Origin: Mitsuaria sp. WAJ17
GTDB taxonomy: Bacteria > Pseudomonadota > Gammaproteobacteria > Burkholderiales > Burkholderiaceae_C
Length of the DNA: 64,000 nt
Assembly (NCBI RefSeq): GCF_014174515.1
Contig: NZ_JACJUG010000010.1
Coordinates: 62,001-126,000 of the forward strand
Reading direction: 5' to 3'
Each line of letters starts with the position of its first letter. Positions within the stretch are counted from its first letter, which is position 1. Under the pieces are notes generated by a model. It worked only from the letters and a program-made list of their open reading frames with translations, made no database searches and was not told where the DNA came from. The position numbers and the translations under genes were made by a program. Shown in pieces: positions 28,772 through 38,085 of this stretch.

Positions 28772-29767
28772 ATGCAAGAACGCTGCCATGATCGCCGCAA
28801 CACCCCCCGCACCCTGGCACTGGCGCTCGGCGCCTGTACCGGCCTGCTGAGCGCCACCCTGGCCTGGTCCCAGGCCGCGGCCCCGGCCCCTGCCGCATCC
28901 CAGCCCGCAGCCAAGCCGGCCGGCCCCGCGGCCGGCAAGAAGGCGTCCAGCGCCGACATCCTGGCCGCCTCCAAGCCCGCCGACTGGCGTGCCGCGGACC
29001 CGGAGCTGACCCTGCAGATGGAACTGCCCGGCGGCAAGGTCATCATCGAGCTGGCCAGCGCCTTCGCGCCTGTCCATGCGGCCAATATCGTCAAACTGAC
29101 CCGTGCCGGCTACTTCGACGGCCTGGCCATCATCCGTTCCCAGGAGAACTACGTCACTCAGTGGGGTGACGCCGAGGAGGAGGACGCCCGGGCCCGCAAG
29201 AAGCCGGACACCCTGACCAAGGCCCCGGCCGAATTCGACCGTCCCTTGAAGGGCCTGAAGGTCACCGCACTGCCGGAGCGTGACACCTGGGCCGCCCGCG
29301 TCGGGTTCGTGGACGGCTGGCCAGTCGCCGTGGACCCCAAGACGGGCCGCGCCTGGCTGCCGCACTGCAATGGCATCGTGGGCGCTGCCCGGGGCAATGC
29401 GCCCGACTCCAGCGACGGCAGCGGCCTGTACGCGATCATCGGCCATGCCCCGCGCGCTCTGGACCTGAACATCACCACCGTGGGCCGCGTGCTGCAGGGC
29501 ATGGACAAGCTCAGCAGCCTGCCCCGCGGCACCGGCGCCCTGGGCTTCTACGAGAAGGCTGAGGAGCGTACCCCCATCACCCGCGTCCGCGTGCTGGCCG
29601 ACATTCCCGAGGCCGAGCGTCCGCGCCTGCAGGTGCTGCGTACCGACACCGCCACCTGGCAGGCCTGGCTCAACAGCCGGCGCTTTCGCGGCGGCGGCTG
29701 GTTCGTGCACGAGCCATCCAAGGTGGAGCTGTGCGGCGCGCTGCCGCCGGTGCGCACCGCGCCGTGA
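28772..29767 (+). CDS. Exported cyclophilin-type peptidyl-prolyl isomerase
   Basis: The 331-residue protein has a signal peptide (hydrophobic LALALGACTGLLSATLAWS, cut near WSQA), an Ala/Pro/Lys-rich linker to about residue 65, then a cyclophilin-like domain: LPGGKVIIELASAFAPVHAANIVKLTRAGYFDGLAI at its start and VGRVLQGMDKL at its end. The core is divergent: the usual FxxQGGD reads YVTQWGD, and there is a large insertion (about 165-230) between the halves. A periplasmic protein-folding or chaperone role is likely; isomerase activity is uncertain. It ends in a GTGA overlap with the next frame, so the two are probably co-expressed. Confidence 0.8.
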   Translation: MQERCHDRRNTPRTLALALGACTGLLSATLAWSQAAAPAPAASQPAAKPAGPAAGKKASSADILAASKPADWRAADPELTLQMELPGGKVIIELASAFAPVHAANIVKLTRAGYFDGLAIIRSQENYVTQWGDAEEEDARARKKPDTLTKAPAEFDRPLKGLKVTALPERDTWAARVGFVDGWPVAVDPKTGRAWLPHCNGIVGAARGNAPDSSDGSGLYAIIGHAPRALDLNITTVGRVLQGMDKLSSLPRGTGALGFYEKAEERTPITRVRVLADIPEAERPRLQVLRTDTATWQAWLNSRRFRGGGWFVHEPSKVELCGALPPVRTAP

Positions 29768-29775
29768 AGCGGCTC

Positions 29776-30750
29776 ATGGATCGTCGACAAGTCCTGGCGC
29801 TGTTGGCAGTTCCCGCGGGTCCGTTGCCTGCCCTCGCGCAAGACCTGACCCCGGCCCGCCCCCTGCCCTTTCGCTTGCGCAGCCGCTTCTGGATGAACCT
29901 GCACCATGTGCTGGCGGAACTCGTCCAGACGGACAGCGGGCTGGCCGACTGGCGCCAACCGCACCGGTGGCCTGACGCAGAGGGCCAGGCTTGGCAGGCC
30001 GCGCAGCACCGCTACCGCGAAGCCTTCGCTGAGGCGGACATTCCTTTTGACGAGCGCTTCCAGGCCCTGCGCCTGGCCTTGCTGGGGGTCGCGGATGGGC
30101 AGCCCCTCCCAACGCTGGAGCCCGCGCTGCGCCCCTTCGGGCACGCCCTGGAGCAGGCGGCCGGGCCCTATCGCCGTCATCTGTGGAGCCGCCATGCGGC
30201 CCTCAATGAGGCCTGGATCCATCAGGCGCAGCCCCTGCTCGGCAGTCATGGCCAGCGGCTGCGCGAACGCCTGGAGGCCGTGCTGCAGCCGGCCATGCCC
30301 GAGTTCCTCCCCGTGGATGTGGTGGCCTGCGCCGCCAACTTCGCCGGCGCCTACACGCATCCAGGCCCGGCCCACACCATCATGCCCAGCACCCGCAAGA
30401 GCTACCAGGGCGACGCCAGCCTGGAGATGCTCTTCCACGAGGCCTGCCACACCGGCATGGACAGCCGGCTGATCCGCGACATCAACGCCCTGCTGGCCCC
30501 GCGCGGCCTGACCGACAAGCGCGGCCTCTGGCATGCGACGCAATTCTTCACTGTGGGCCACCTCACCCAGCGCCTGCTTGCCGAGGCGGGCCGGACCTAC
30601 GAGCCCTATGCCCAGCGCTGGCGGGTGCTGGAGCGGGCCTGGGGCTTCGCGGTCACCCCGCTGGCGACGCACTGGCAACCCTATCTCGAGGGCAGGCGTT
30701 CACGGGATGAAGCGCTGGCTGCGCTGGTCTTTGCCAGCTATCCCGCTTGA
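29776..30750 (+). CDS. Exported HEXXH putative metallopeptidase, family unknown
   Basis: The 324-residue protein has a twin-arginine-like N-terminus (MDRRQVLALLAVPAGPLPALAQ). The mature part contains HEACH at 221-225, a match to the zinc-peptidase motif HEXXH, in a helix-like context (LEMLFHEACHTGMDS); a downstream Glu that could be the third ligand (for instance in LAEAGRTYEPY) cannot be assigned by eye. The preceding segment HTIMPSTRKSYQGDASLEMLF resembles the edge strand found before zinc-peptidase helices. I do not recognise the family. GTG at 29764, overlapping the cyclophilin stop, is an alternative start. Co-expression with an exported isomerase suggests a periplasmic protein-quality or processing role, which is inference. 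Confidence 0.75.
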   Translation: MDRRQVLALLAVPAGPLPALAQDLTPARPLPFRLRSRFWMNLHHVLAELVQTDSGLADWRQPHRWPDAEGQAWQAAQHRYREAFAEADIPFDERFQALRLALLGVADGQPLPTLEPALRPFGHALEQAAGPYRRHLWSRHAALNEAWIHQAQPLLGSHGQRLRERLEAVLQPAMPEFLPVDVVACAANFAGAYTHPGPAHTIMPSTRKSYQGDASLEMLFHEACHTGMDSRLIRDINALLAPRGLTDKRGLWHATQFFTVGHLTQRLLAEAGRTYEPYAQRWRVLERAWGFAVTPLATHWQPYLEGRRSRDEALAALVFASYPA

Positions 30751-30785
30751 GCAAGCGCCGTGCGGGCCGTTGGACGGCCGCGGCC

Positions 30786-30791
30786 TAGAAT
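30786..30791 (+). promoter_or_regulatory. Possible -10 box (TAGAAT) for trhO
   Basis: TAGAAT is followed by 8 bases and then the trhO ATG at 30800, so a transcript from it would start at or just before the start codon. No Shine-Dalgarno sequence is present before this ATG, which suits a leaderless mRNA. The -35 is not clear. Confidence 0.4.
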
Positions 30792-30799
30792 CCGGCGCC

Positions 30800-31573
30800 A
30801 TGTCGTCCCCAGCGCCCGTTCTCAACATTTCCTGCTACCTGTTCGTCGGTCTGCCAGATGCCGCCGAACTGCGCGAGCGCCTGCACGCCGAGGCCCTGGC
30901 CCGCGAACTCAAGGGCACTGTGCTGCTGGCCGAGGAAGGCATCAACCTCTTCCTGGCTGGTCCGCCGGAGGGCGTGCGTGGCTGGGTGGCGATGCTGAAG
31001 GGCGACGCGCGCTTTGCCACGCTGTCTCCCAAGGAAAGCTGGAGCGAGGCCGTACCGTTTCGCAAGCTGCTGGTCAAGGTCAAGCCCGAGATCATCCGCA
31101 TGAACATGCCCGCGATCCGGCCCGACCAGCTGCCGCGCGCCCCCGCTCTGCCTGCCGCCACGCTGCGTCGCTGGCTGAACCAGGGCCATGACGACGACGG
31201 CCGTCCAGTCGTGACCCTGGACACCCGCAATGCCTTCGAGGTGGACTACGGCACCTTCGACGGCGCCATCGACTGGCGCATTGCCAGGTTCACCGAGTTC
31301 CCCGCCGCGCTGGCCGCGCGCAAGGACGAGCTGATGGGCAAGACCGTGGTGAGCTTCTGCACCGGCGGCATCCGCTGCGAGAAGGCCGCCATCGTGCTGC
31401 AGCAGCAGGGCCTGGACGGGCCCGTCTACCAGCTCGAGGGTGGCATCCTGAAGTACTTCGAAGAGACCGACGGCGCCCACTACCACGGCAGCTGCTTCGT
31501 CTTCGACCAGCGCGAGGCCCTGGACGCCGGGCTGGCGCCCTCCTCCGAAATCAAGCCGGCAGGCAAGGCCTGA
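30800..31573 (+). CDS. trhO: tRNA uridine-34 hydroxylase (rhodanese family)
   Basis: TrhO (YceA) is an oxygen-dependent enzyme that makes 5-hydroxyuridine at the wobble position of certain tRNAs. The 257-residue protein has the N-terminal ferredoxin-like domain (ISCYLFVGLPDAAELRERLH, LKGTVLLAEEGINLFLAGP) and a rhodanese domain whose active loop is CTGGIRCEKA, with Cys187 as catalytic residue and a second conserved Cys193. A short C-terminal extension (GSCFVFDQREALD) is typical. The ATG at 30800 is the conserved start; the frame runs open further upstream within the previous gene's region. Confidence 0.93.
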   Translation: MSSPAPVLNISCYLFVGLPDAAELRERLHAEALARELKGTVLLAEEGINLFLAGPPEGVRGWVAMLKGDARFATLSPKESWSEAVPFRKLLVKVKPEIIRMNMPAIRPDQLPRAPALPAATLRRWLNQGHDDDGRPVVTLDTRNAFEVDYGTFDGAIDWRIARFTEFPAALAARKDELMGKTVVSFCTGGIRCEKAAIVLQQQGLDGPVYQLEGGILKYFEETDGAHYHGSCFVFDQREALDAGLAPSSEIKPAGKA

Positions 31574-31577
31574 CCCC

Positions 31578-32546
31578 ATGAAGACCCTGGGCGCCTGGCT
31601 GCTGCGTGGACTGGGTCTGCTGATCCTGCTTCTGGCGCTGGGTGCCGCGGCCTTCAAGGCGCCGGAGCGGCCGCTGGAGTCGCTTGTGGCGCGATGGGCA
31701 CCGCCGCCCTCCGACTTCATCGAGCTGCCCTGGCAGGGCCGGCGCCAGTTGGTGCACCTGCGCGACCAGGGCCCGCGCGGTCCCGAGCCGCCACTGGTGC
31801 TGCTGCACGGTACCTCGGCCAGCCTGCACACCTGGGAGCCCTGGGTCGCGGCGCTGAGCCTTCAGCGCCGCGTCATCACCCTGGACCTGCCCGGCTTCGG
31901 GCTCACCGGTCCCAGTGTGCTGGGGGACTACCACGACGCCAGCTATGTTGACTTCCTCCACGCCCTGCTCATCCACCTGAAGCTGGGGCCGGTGGTCCTG
32001 GGCGGCAATTCCCTGGGCGGGCAGATCGCCTGGGAGTACGCGGCGCGTCACGGCGAGCGCGTCCAGGCCCTGGTGCTGGTGGATGCCGGCGGGCTGGAGT
32101 TCCAGTCCGAGTCGGTGCCTCTGGCCTTTCGCGTGGCCAGGCTGCCCGGCCTGCGCAGCCTCGCCTCGCAGCTGCTGCCGCGCCAGATGGTGGAGCGCAG
32201 CGTGCGCAACGTCTTCGGGGACCCCTCCAAGGTCAGCGAATCCCTGATCGACCGCTATTTCGAGCTGACCTTGCGCGAGGGCAACCGTGCGGCCCTGGTG
32301 CAACGATTCGAGCAACTGGAGCCCGGGCGTTATGCGAACATGCTCCCCCAGATCCGGCAGCCGACGCTCATCCTCTGGGGCGGGCGCGACCGCCTGATCC
32401 CGCTGGCCTATGGTCGGCAGCTGAAACAAAGCATTGCAAATAGCAGGCTGGTGGTCTTTGATACCCTGGGGCATGTGCCGCAGGAGGAGGACCCGCAGCA
32501 GACGCTTGGGCCGGTGCAGGAGTTCCTGCACTCGCTCAAACCCTGA
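31578..32546 (+). CDS. Membrane-anchored alpha/beta hydrolase
   Basis: The 322-residue protein has an N-terminal membrane helix (LLRGLGLLILLLALGAAAF) then an alpha/beta-hydrolase fold: oxyanion strand LVLLHGTSASLHTWEPW, nucleophile elbow GGNSLGGQIAWEYA with the catalytic Ser, acid in ILWGGRDRLIPLAYG and His in FDTLGHVPQEEDP. All triad residues are present. It resembles the DhmA/MhpC-like hydrolases found in many Burkholderiales; substrate unknown. It starts 4 bases after trhO, so likely co-transcribed. The N-terminal helix may be an uncleaved anchor or a signal peptide. Confidence 0.85.
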   Translation: MKTLGAWLLRGLGLLILLLALGAAAFKAPERPLESLVARWAPPPSDFIELPWQGRRQLVHLRDQGPRGPEPPLVLLHGTSASLHTWEPWVAALSLQRRVITLDLPGFGLTGPSVLGDYHDASYVDFLHALLIHLKLGPVVLGGNSLGGQIAWEYAARHGERVQALVLVDAGGLEFQSESVPLAFRVARLPGLRSLASQLLPRQMVERSVRNVFGDPSKVSESLIDRYFELTLREGNRAALVQRFEQLEPGRYANMLPQIRQPTLILWGGRDRLIPLAYGRQLKQSIANSRLVVFDTLGHVPQEEDPQQTLGPVQEFLHSLKP

Positions 32547-32618
32547 TGCGAGCGCCGCCTGCGGCCGTGCAAGATCGAGTTTTTCCAACCCAGTCTCGCA
32601 AGACGAGCAGGAGACCCC

Positions 32619-33410
32619 ATGAAGAAACGCCATCTGATCGCACTGGCCGCCATGGCCACCCTGGGCTTCAGCGCCATCAGCGCCTCGGCCCAGGCCCCCG
32701 ATTGGAAGAAGATCCGCATCGGCGTCGAAGGCGCATACCCTCCGTTCTCGGAAGTCGGTGCTGACGGCAAGCTCAAGGGCTTCGAGATCGACCTGGCCAT
32801 GGCCCTGTGCGCCGAGATGAAGGCTGAATGCACCCTGGTGCAGCAGGACTTCGACGGCCTCATCCCCGCCCTGCAGGCCAAGAAGATCGACGCCATCATT
32901 GCCTCCATGTCCATCACGGACGAGCGCAAGAAGGCCATCGCCTTTTCCAACCCCTACTACAACACCCCGGCCCGCTTCGCCGCCAAGGCCGATGCCAAGT
33001 TTGACTTCAGCCCCGCCGGCCTGAAGGGCAAGAAGATCGGCGTGCAGCGCGCCACCATCCACGAAAAGTTCGTGGCCGAGACCTTCAAGCAGAGCAATAT
33101 CGTGCGCTACGCCACCCAGGACCAGGCCTTCCTGGACCTGAAGTCCGGCCGCATCGACCTGACCATCGCCGATCTCGTGGCCGTGGACCAGGGCTTCCTG
33201 AAGACCCCGGCCGGCAAAGGCTTCGCCTTCCAGGGCCCCAGCTATGACGACGTGAAGTACTTCGGTATCGGCTCCGGCGTGGGCATGCGCAAGGCCGATG
33301 AAAAGGCCCTGGCCAAGAAGTTCAACGACGCCATCGGCGCCGTCAAGGCCAATGGCACCTTCAAGAAGCTGAACGACAAGTACTTCGAGTACGACATCTC
33401 GGCCAAGTAA
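32619..33410 (+). CDS. Polar amino acid ABC importer, substrate-binding protein
   Basis: The 263-residue periplasmic binding protein of the HisJ/ArtJ/LAO type has a signal peptide (MKKRHLIALAAMATLGFSAISASAQA), then KIRIGVEGAYPPFSEVGADGKLKGFEIDLAMALCAEM, the opening of this cluster, and IIASMSITDERKKAIAFSNPYYNTPARF, which frames the amino-group and carboxylate pocket. A cationic amino acid (Arg, Lys, ornithine, His) is the usual ligand of this type; the exact one cannot be read. Preceded by a good ribosome binding site (CAGGAGACCCC). Followed by two hairpins that would raise its mRNA over the permease mRNA. Confidence 0.92.
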   Translation: MKKRHLIALAAMATLGFSAISASAQAPDWKKIRIGVEGAYPPFSEVGADGKLKGFEIDLAMALCAEMKAECTLVQQDFDGLIPALQAKKIDAIIASMSITDERKKAIAFSNPYYNTPARFAAKADAKFDFSPAGLKGKKIGVQRATIHEKFVAETFKQSNIVRYATQDQAFLDLKSGRIDLTIADLVAVDQGFLKTPAGKGFAFQGPSYDDVKYFGIGSGVGMRKADEKALAKKFNDAIGAVKANGTFKKLNDKYFEYDISAK

Positions 33411-33437
33411 GACCGGAGCGGGGCCCCGCGCCCCGGG

Positions 33438-33468
33438 GGTCCGGATGCGCTGATAATGCGCCCGGACC
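33438..33468 (+). repeat. Hairpin after binding-protein gene (REP-like)
   Basis: GGTCCGG (33438-33444) pairs with CCGGACC (33462-33468) around an inner TGCGC/TGCGC-type element. It has no T-run and so is more likely a 3'-end stabiliser than a terminator; a comparable REP element sits between hisJ and hisQ in enterobacteria. Confidence 0.55.
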
Positions 33469-33478
33469 TCGATTCATG

Positions 33479-33515
33479 GAGGCGCCCGCCGCGACCCGGG
33501 GGCGCCTCGGTTTTT
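33479..33515 (+). terminator. Intercistronic terminator/attenuator
   Basis: GAGGCGCC (33479-33486) pairs with GGCGCCTC (33501-33508), followed by GG and TTTTT. It lies between the binding-protein gene and the first permease gene, 22 bases before the permease ATG. It is expected to reduce read-through and so give excess binding protein over permease. Confidence 0.75.
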
Positions 33516-33537
33516 CTATCTCGCAGTACCACCACCG

Positions 33538-34230
33538 ATGTTCCTGCACGGTTTCCTGCCCAGCCTGCTCCAAGGCTCGGTGATCACGCTCAGCGTGGCC
33601 CTCGCCTCCATGGCCCTGGCCATGGTGCTGGGCCTGCTCGGGGCCATGGCCAAGCTGTCCCGCTGGCGCTGGGCCAAGACCCTGGCCTACATCTACACCA
33701 CCTTGATCCGCGGCGTGCCGGACCTGGTGCTGATGCTGCTGATCTTCTTCGGCGGCCAGGTGGCGGTGAACTCGATCGCCCAGTCCCTGGGCCACGAGGA
33801 ATACATCGACATCGACCCCTATGTGGCCGGCGTGCTGACCATTGGCTTCATCTTCGGCGCCTACCTCACCGAGGCCTTCCGCGGCGCGTTCCTGGCCGTG
33901 CCGCCGGGGCAGCGCGAGGCCGGCCTGGCTTATGGCATGTCGCCCGCGCAGATCGCCTGGCGCGTCACTTTCCCGCAGATGTTTCGGCATGTGCTGCCGG
34001 GGCTGTCCAACAACTGGCTGGTGCTGATCAAGAGCACGGCCATCGTCTCCGTGATCGGCCTGCATGACCTGATGACCCGTGGCTCGCAGGCGGCCGGCAC
34101 CACGCGCGAGCCCTTCGTTTTCTATGCCGCCGTGGCGGTGATCTACCTGGGCTTCACCACGCTCTCCGAGCTGCTGTTCAACTGGCTGCAGAAGCGCCTG
34201 TCGATCGGCGTGCGCCAGAGCCATTTCTGA
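33538..34230 (+). CDS. Amino acid ABC importer permease 1 (HisQ-like)
   Basis: The 230-residue inner-membrane permease of the HisMQ family has about five membrane helices, starting LLQGSVITLSVALASMALAMVLGLLGAM. The coupling loop with the EAA-type motif is EAFRGAFLAVPPGQREAGLAYGM, which contacts the ATPase. With the downstream permease it forms the heterodimeric channel. The insertion GHEEYIDIDPYVAG before the conserved helix is typical of the ArtQ/HisQ subgroup. Confidence 0.92.
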   Translation: MFLHGFLPSLLQGSVITLSVALASMALAMVLGLLGAMAKLSRWRWAKTLAYIYTTLIRGVPDLVLMLLIFFGGQVAVNSIAQSLGHEEYIDIDPYVAGVLTIGFIFGAYLTEAFRGAFLAVPPGQREAGLAYGMSPAQIAWRVTFPQMFRHVLPGLSNNWLVLIKSTAIVSVIGLHDLMTRGSQAAGTTREPFVFYAAVAVIYLGFTTLSELLFNWLQKRLSIGVRQSHF

Positions 34231-34242
34231 GCGGAGCGCGCC

Positions 34243-34929
34243 ATGAATTTCGAAGCCATCCAAGAGAACTGGCCCCACTACCTCGAAGGCGCCTGGGTCA
34301 CGCTGCAGCTGCTGGCCATTTCCCTGGCCCTGGGGCTGAGCGCCGCCATCCCGCTGGCCGTGCTGAGGGTGAGCCGCCGGAAGTGGATCTCGGGCCCGAT
34401 CTGGTTCTACACCTATGTCTTCCGCGGCACGCCCATGCTGGTGCAGCTCTTCCTCATCTACTACGGCCTGGGCCAGTTCGAGTGGATGCAGCAAAGCTGG
34501 GCCTGGGAGTACTTCAGCTCCGCCTGGTTCTGCGCCTGCCTGAGCTTCGTGCTCAACACCTGCGCCTACACGGTGGAGATCATCGCGGGCTCCATCCGCG
34601 CACTGCCGGCTGGCGAGATCGAGGCCGCGCGCGCCCTGGGCATGAGCCCCTGGGTGATGTTCCGCCGCATCGTGCTGCCCTCGGCCCTGCGTCGCGCCCT
34701 GCCGGCCTACAGCAACGAGGCCATCTTCATGCTGCACGGCACATCGCTGGCCAGCATCGTGACCCTCATGGACCTCACCGGCGTGGCCCGTGAAGTGAAC
34801 TCGACCTACTACATCCCCTTCGAGGCCTTCATCACCGCCGCCGTCTTCTACTTCCTGATGACGCTCACCCTGGTCGGCCTCTTCCACAAGGCCGAGGCCC
34901 GCTGGCTCAAGCCGCTGATGCCGCGCTGA
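34243..34929 (+). CDS. Amino acid ABC importer permease 2 (HisM-like)
   Basis: The 228-residue second permease has helices beginning GAWVTLQLLAISLALGLSAAIPLAV and the ATPase-coupling loop IIAGSIRALPAGEIEAARALGM, with the EAA motif. The FRGTPMLVQLFLIYYGLGQFEWMQ segment is characteristic of HisM/ArtM-type proteins. It follows permease 1 by 12 bases. A pair of permeases plus one binding protein and one ATPase is the full histidine/lysine/arginine/ornithine importer composition. Confidence 0.92.
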   Translation: MNFEAIQENWPHYLEGAWVTLQLLAISLALGLSAAIPLAVLRVSRRKWISGPIWFYTYVFRGTPMLVQLFLIYYGLGQFEWMQQSWAWEYFSSAWFCACLSFVLNTCAYTVEIIAGSIRALPAGEIEAARALGMSPWVMFRRIVLPSALRRALPAYSNEAIFMLHGTSLASIVTLMDLTGVAREVNSTYYIPFEAFITAAVFYFLMTLTLVGLFHKAEARWLKPLMPR

Positions 34930-34983
34930 CCCTGCGCCGACGGGCGGGGGCGCCCAAGCGCGCACCCCGCCGGAGTCCTCACC

Positions 34984-36102
34984 ATGCAGATCCAGACCCA
35001 TTCCCTACTCTCACCGTCCCCGGGCACGCAGCGCGAGCTGGTCTCGCTGCATTACGGCCAGCCCGGTCGCGGGCCCAAGGTTTACATTCAGGCCTCCCTG
35101 CATGCCGACGAGCTGCCTGGCATGCTCACCGCTTGGCACCTGCGCCGGCAGCTCGATGCGCTGGACGCCGCCGGCCAGATCACCGGCGAGATCGTGCTCG
35201 TGCCCATGGCGAATCCCATCGGCCTCTCGCAATGGCTGCTACAGGGCCACCTGGGCCGCTTCGAATTGCTCTCAGGCGAGAACTTCAACCGCCACTACCC
35301 CGACCAGATCGAGGCTGCGGCCCGCGCCGCCGAGCCCGAGCTGGGCGCGGATCCGGCCCTCAATGTGGCCGTGCTGCGCCGGGAGCTGAAGAAGGCCGTG
35401 CTGGCCCAGCCCGTGGACACCGAGCTACAGAGCCTGCGCCGCACGCTGATGGGTCTGTCCTGCGACGCCGACGTGGTGCTGGACCTGCACTGCGACGCGC
35501 AGGCCGTGCTGCACCTCTACTGCGAGACGCCGGCGGCGGACCAGTGCGCCCCGCTCGCCCGCTTCCTGGGCTCGCGCGTCACCCTGCTGGCCACCGACTC
35601 GGGTGACAACCCCTTCGACGAAGCCTGCTCGCAGGTCTGGTGGAAATGGCAACGCCACTTTGGCGATCGCTTCCCTATCCCGCAGGCCTGCCTTTCGGTC
35701 ACCGTGGAGCTGCGCGGCCAGCAGGACGTGGAGCATGCGCTGGCCGAGCAGGATGCCGCCAACATCCTCGACTACCTGCGCTGGCGCGGCGCCTTGGCCG
35801 GTGAGGCCAAGGCCGTGCCCGAGGCGGTGGGCGACGCCCGCCCGCTGGCTGGCTCCATGCCCATCAAGTCGCCCGCGAGTGGCGTGCTGACCTTCCTGCG
35901 CCAGCCCGGCGAGGAGGTCCGCGAGGGTGAGGTGCTTGCCCATGTGATCGACCCCGTGACCGCCCGGCTGACGGAGCTCAAGAGCCCGGTGGACGGTCTT
36001 CTCTTTGCGCGGGACAACCTGCGCTTCGTCACCGCGGGCGCACGCGTCGCAAAGGTGGCCGGATTGAATGCATTGCGCAGCGGCAAGCTGCTGGGAGCCT
36101 GA
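34984..36102 (+). CDS. Aspartoacylase/succinylglutamate-desuccinylase-type zinc deacylase
   Basis: The 372-residue protein is of the AspA/AstE family (M14-like zinc carboxypeptidase fold). The likely zinc ligands are His40 and Glu43 in SLHADELPG and His169 in [18 protein letters not shown] lies where the catalytic Glu is found. The C-terminal domain (about 295-365: [31 protein letters not shown]) resembles the barrel-sandwich lid common in bacterial members. Such enzymes remove acyl groups from N-acyl amino acids, or succinyl from succinylglutamate in the arginine pathway. It lies inside an amino acid importer operon, 54 bases after permease 2 and 4 bases before the ATPase gene, so it probably acts on the imported compound or a derivative. 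That link is inference. Confidence 0.85.
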   Translation: MQIQTHSLLSPSPGTQRELVSLHYGQPGRGPKVYIQASLHADELPGMLTAWHLRRQLDALDAAGQITGEIVLVPMANPIGLSQWLLQGHLGRFELLSGENFNRHYPDQIEAAARAAEPELGADPALNVAVLRRELKKAVLAQPVDTELQSLRRTLMGLSCDADVVLDLHCDAQAVLHLYCETPAADQCAPLARFLGSRVTLLATDSGDNPFDEACSQVWWKWQRHFGDRFPIPQACLSVTVELRGQQDVEHALAEQDAANILDYLRWRGALAGEAKAVPEAVGDARPLAGSMPIKSPASGVLTFLRQPGEEVREGEVLAHVIDPVTARLTELKSPVDGLLFARDNLRFVTAGARVAKVAGLNALRSGKLLGA

Positions 36103-36106
36103 CAAG

Positions 36107-36874
<768 letters not shown>

Positions 36875-36959
36875 CCCCCCCCTACCGGCTGCGCCGGCCC
36901 CCCCCAAGGGGGGCGAGCTCGGGAGCCCGGCGGAGCCGGATCTCCGAGCTCCGCTGGAG

Positions 36960-36992
36960 GCAAAGCGGGACCGTTGACGGGTCCCGTTTTGC
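36960..36992 (+). terminator. Hairpin/terminator in repeat unit 1
   Basis: A 13-bp stem GCAAAGCGGGACC / GGTCCCGTTTTGC (36960-36972 and 36980-36992, one G-T pair) has a 7-base loop. The T-run forms part of the 3' arm, so it may terminate the importer operon, and in reverse the opposite transcript, but it is not a textbook stem followed by a T-run. Confidence 0.55.
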
Positions 36993-37125
36993 ATTGGACG
37001 GCGCGCCTCTTAGTCGGGGGCTCGCCCTCGGGTTGAAGCAGCCCCCCCCTACCGGCTGCGCCGGCCCCCCCAGGGGGGGCGAGCTCGGGAGCCCGGCGGA
37101 GCCGGATCTCCAAGCTCCGCTGGAG

Positions 37126-37158
37126 GCAAAGCGGGACCGTTGACGGGTCCCGTTTTGC
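37126..37158 (+). terminator. Hairpin/terminator in repeat unit 2
   Basis: This is a second exact copy of the 13-bp stem-loop of unit 1 (GCAAAGCGGGACC facing GGTCCCGTTTTGC), 166 bases further on. It is a product of the tandem duplication and gives two potential terminators in series. Confidence 0.55.
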
Positions 37159-37247
37159 ATTGGGCGGCGCGCCTCTTAGTCGGGGGCTCGCCCTCGGGTT
37201 GCAGCTTCTCCGAGGACGCCACCGGTCAGGACATCTCCGGTTCGCTG

Positions 37248-37286
37248 GCCCTCAGTGCAGGGGGGCGACGCCGCTGCACTGAGGGC
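37248..37286. repeat. Perfect 13-bp inverted repeat at end of DUF599 gene
   Basis: GCCCTCAGTGCAG (37248-37260) and CTGCACTGAGGGC (37274-37286) form a perfect stem with a 13-base loop, 9 bases from the stop of the minus-strand DUF599 gene. There is no T-run on either strand, so it may protect the 3' end or work as a weak terminator. Confidence 0.6.
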
Positions 37287-37295
37287 TGGCGGCCG

Positions 37296-38015
37296 TCAGC
37301 GCTGCACCGCCTCGCGCAGCACATCCAGCACCTCGGAGTGGAACTCGCGCTGGTAGAGGATGTAAATAACGCCCACGGTTGCGGCCAGCATGGCCCAGGG
37401 CGAGAAGAACCAGGCGATGGCGGCGAAGGCAAGGTAGTAGGCCCGCAGGCCATCGTTGAAGGTCTCGGCGGCCATTCCCACCACGCGGCCCGCGCGGTCA
37501 GCAAAGGCGTCGCGGTCCAGGCCCTCGTTCAGGTACTGCTCGGACTCCGGCGCCGAAGCCACCAGCAGCGCGCCGAAGGTGTACTGGCGCATGCTCCAGG
37601 TGAAGCGAAAGAAGGCGTAGATGAAGATGGCCGTCAGCAGCACCAGTTTCAGGTCGAAGACCAGGTTGCTGGTGGTCGCGGCGAAGGGCAGCTCCTTGAC
37701 CAGCTCGCTGGCCTTGTCGCTGGCACCCAGCGCCGCCAGCAGGCCGCCCAGGATCAGGATGGTGGTGGAGGCGAAGAAGGAGGGGCTGGAGGCCAGGCTC
37801 TGCACCACCACGCCATCGATCACCCTCACCTCCCGGAAGGTGACCTGCATCATCCAGCGGCGCCGGACCTGGTTGGTGATCGCCAACAGCGAGCCCTTCT
37901 GCTGGGCCCGGTGCCGGGCAAACTGGGCGTAGCCCACCCAGGCCACGAAGAAGCCCGCGAGGGCCAGCCAGTCGGCCAGGGGTAACAGGCCCAGATGCGA
38001 GAACAGCTTTTGCAT
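37296..38015 (-). CDS. DUF599 integral membrane protein
   Basis: The 239-residue protein has about four membrane helices (LADWLALAGFFVAWVGYAQF, TTILILGGLLAALGA, LVLLTAIFIYAFFRFTW, YLAFAAIAWFFSPWAMLAATVGVIYIL). The segment FRFTWSMRQYTFGALLVASAP and the AETFNDGLRAYYLAFAAIAWF stretch match the DUF599 family of unknown function. The ATG at 38015 (MQKLFSHLGL) is used; an ATG at 38039 would add eight residues, and a still longer frame runs into the pirin gene region. No operon partner is evident. Confidence 0.82.
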   Translation of the reverse strand: MQKLFSHLGLLPLADWLALAGFFVAWVGYAQFARHRAQQKGSLLAITNQVRRRWMMQVTFREVRVIDGVVVQSLASSPSFFASTTILILGGLLAALGASDKASELVKELPFAATTSNLVFDLKLVLLTAIFIYAFFRFTWSMRQYTFGALLVASAPESEQYLNEGLDRDAFADRAGRVVGMAAETFNDGLRAYYLAFAAIAWFFSPWAMLAATVGVIYILYQREFHSEVLDVLREAVQR

Positions 38016-38085
38016 CTCGGCAGTGTAGCGAGGGCCCATGGGCGCCGACGCGGCCCTTGGGCCCCTGCGACAGGGCGAGGGTCGA

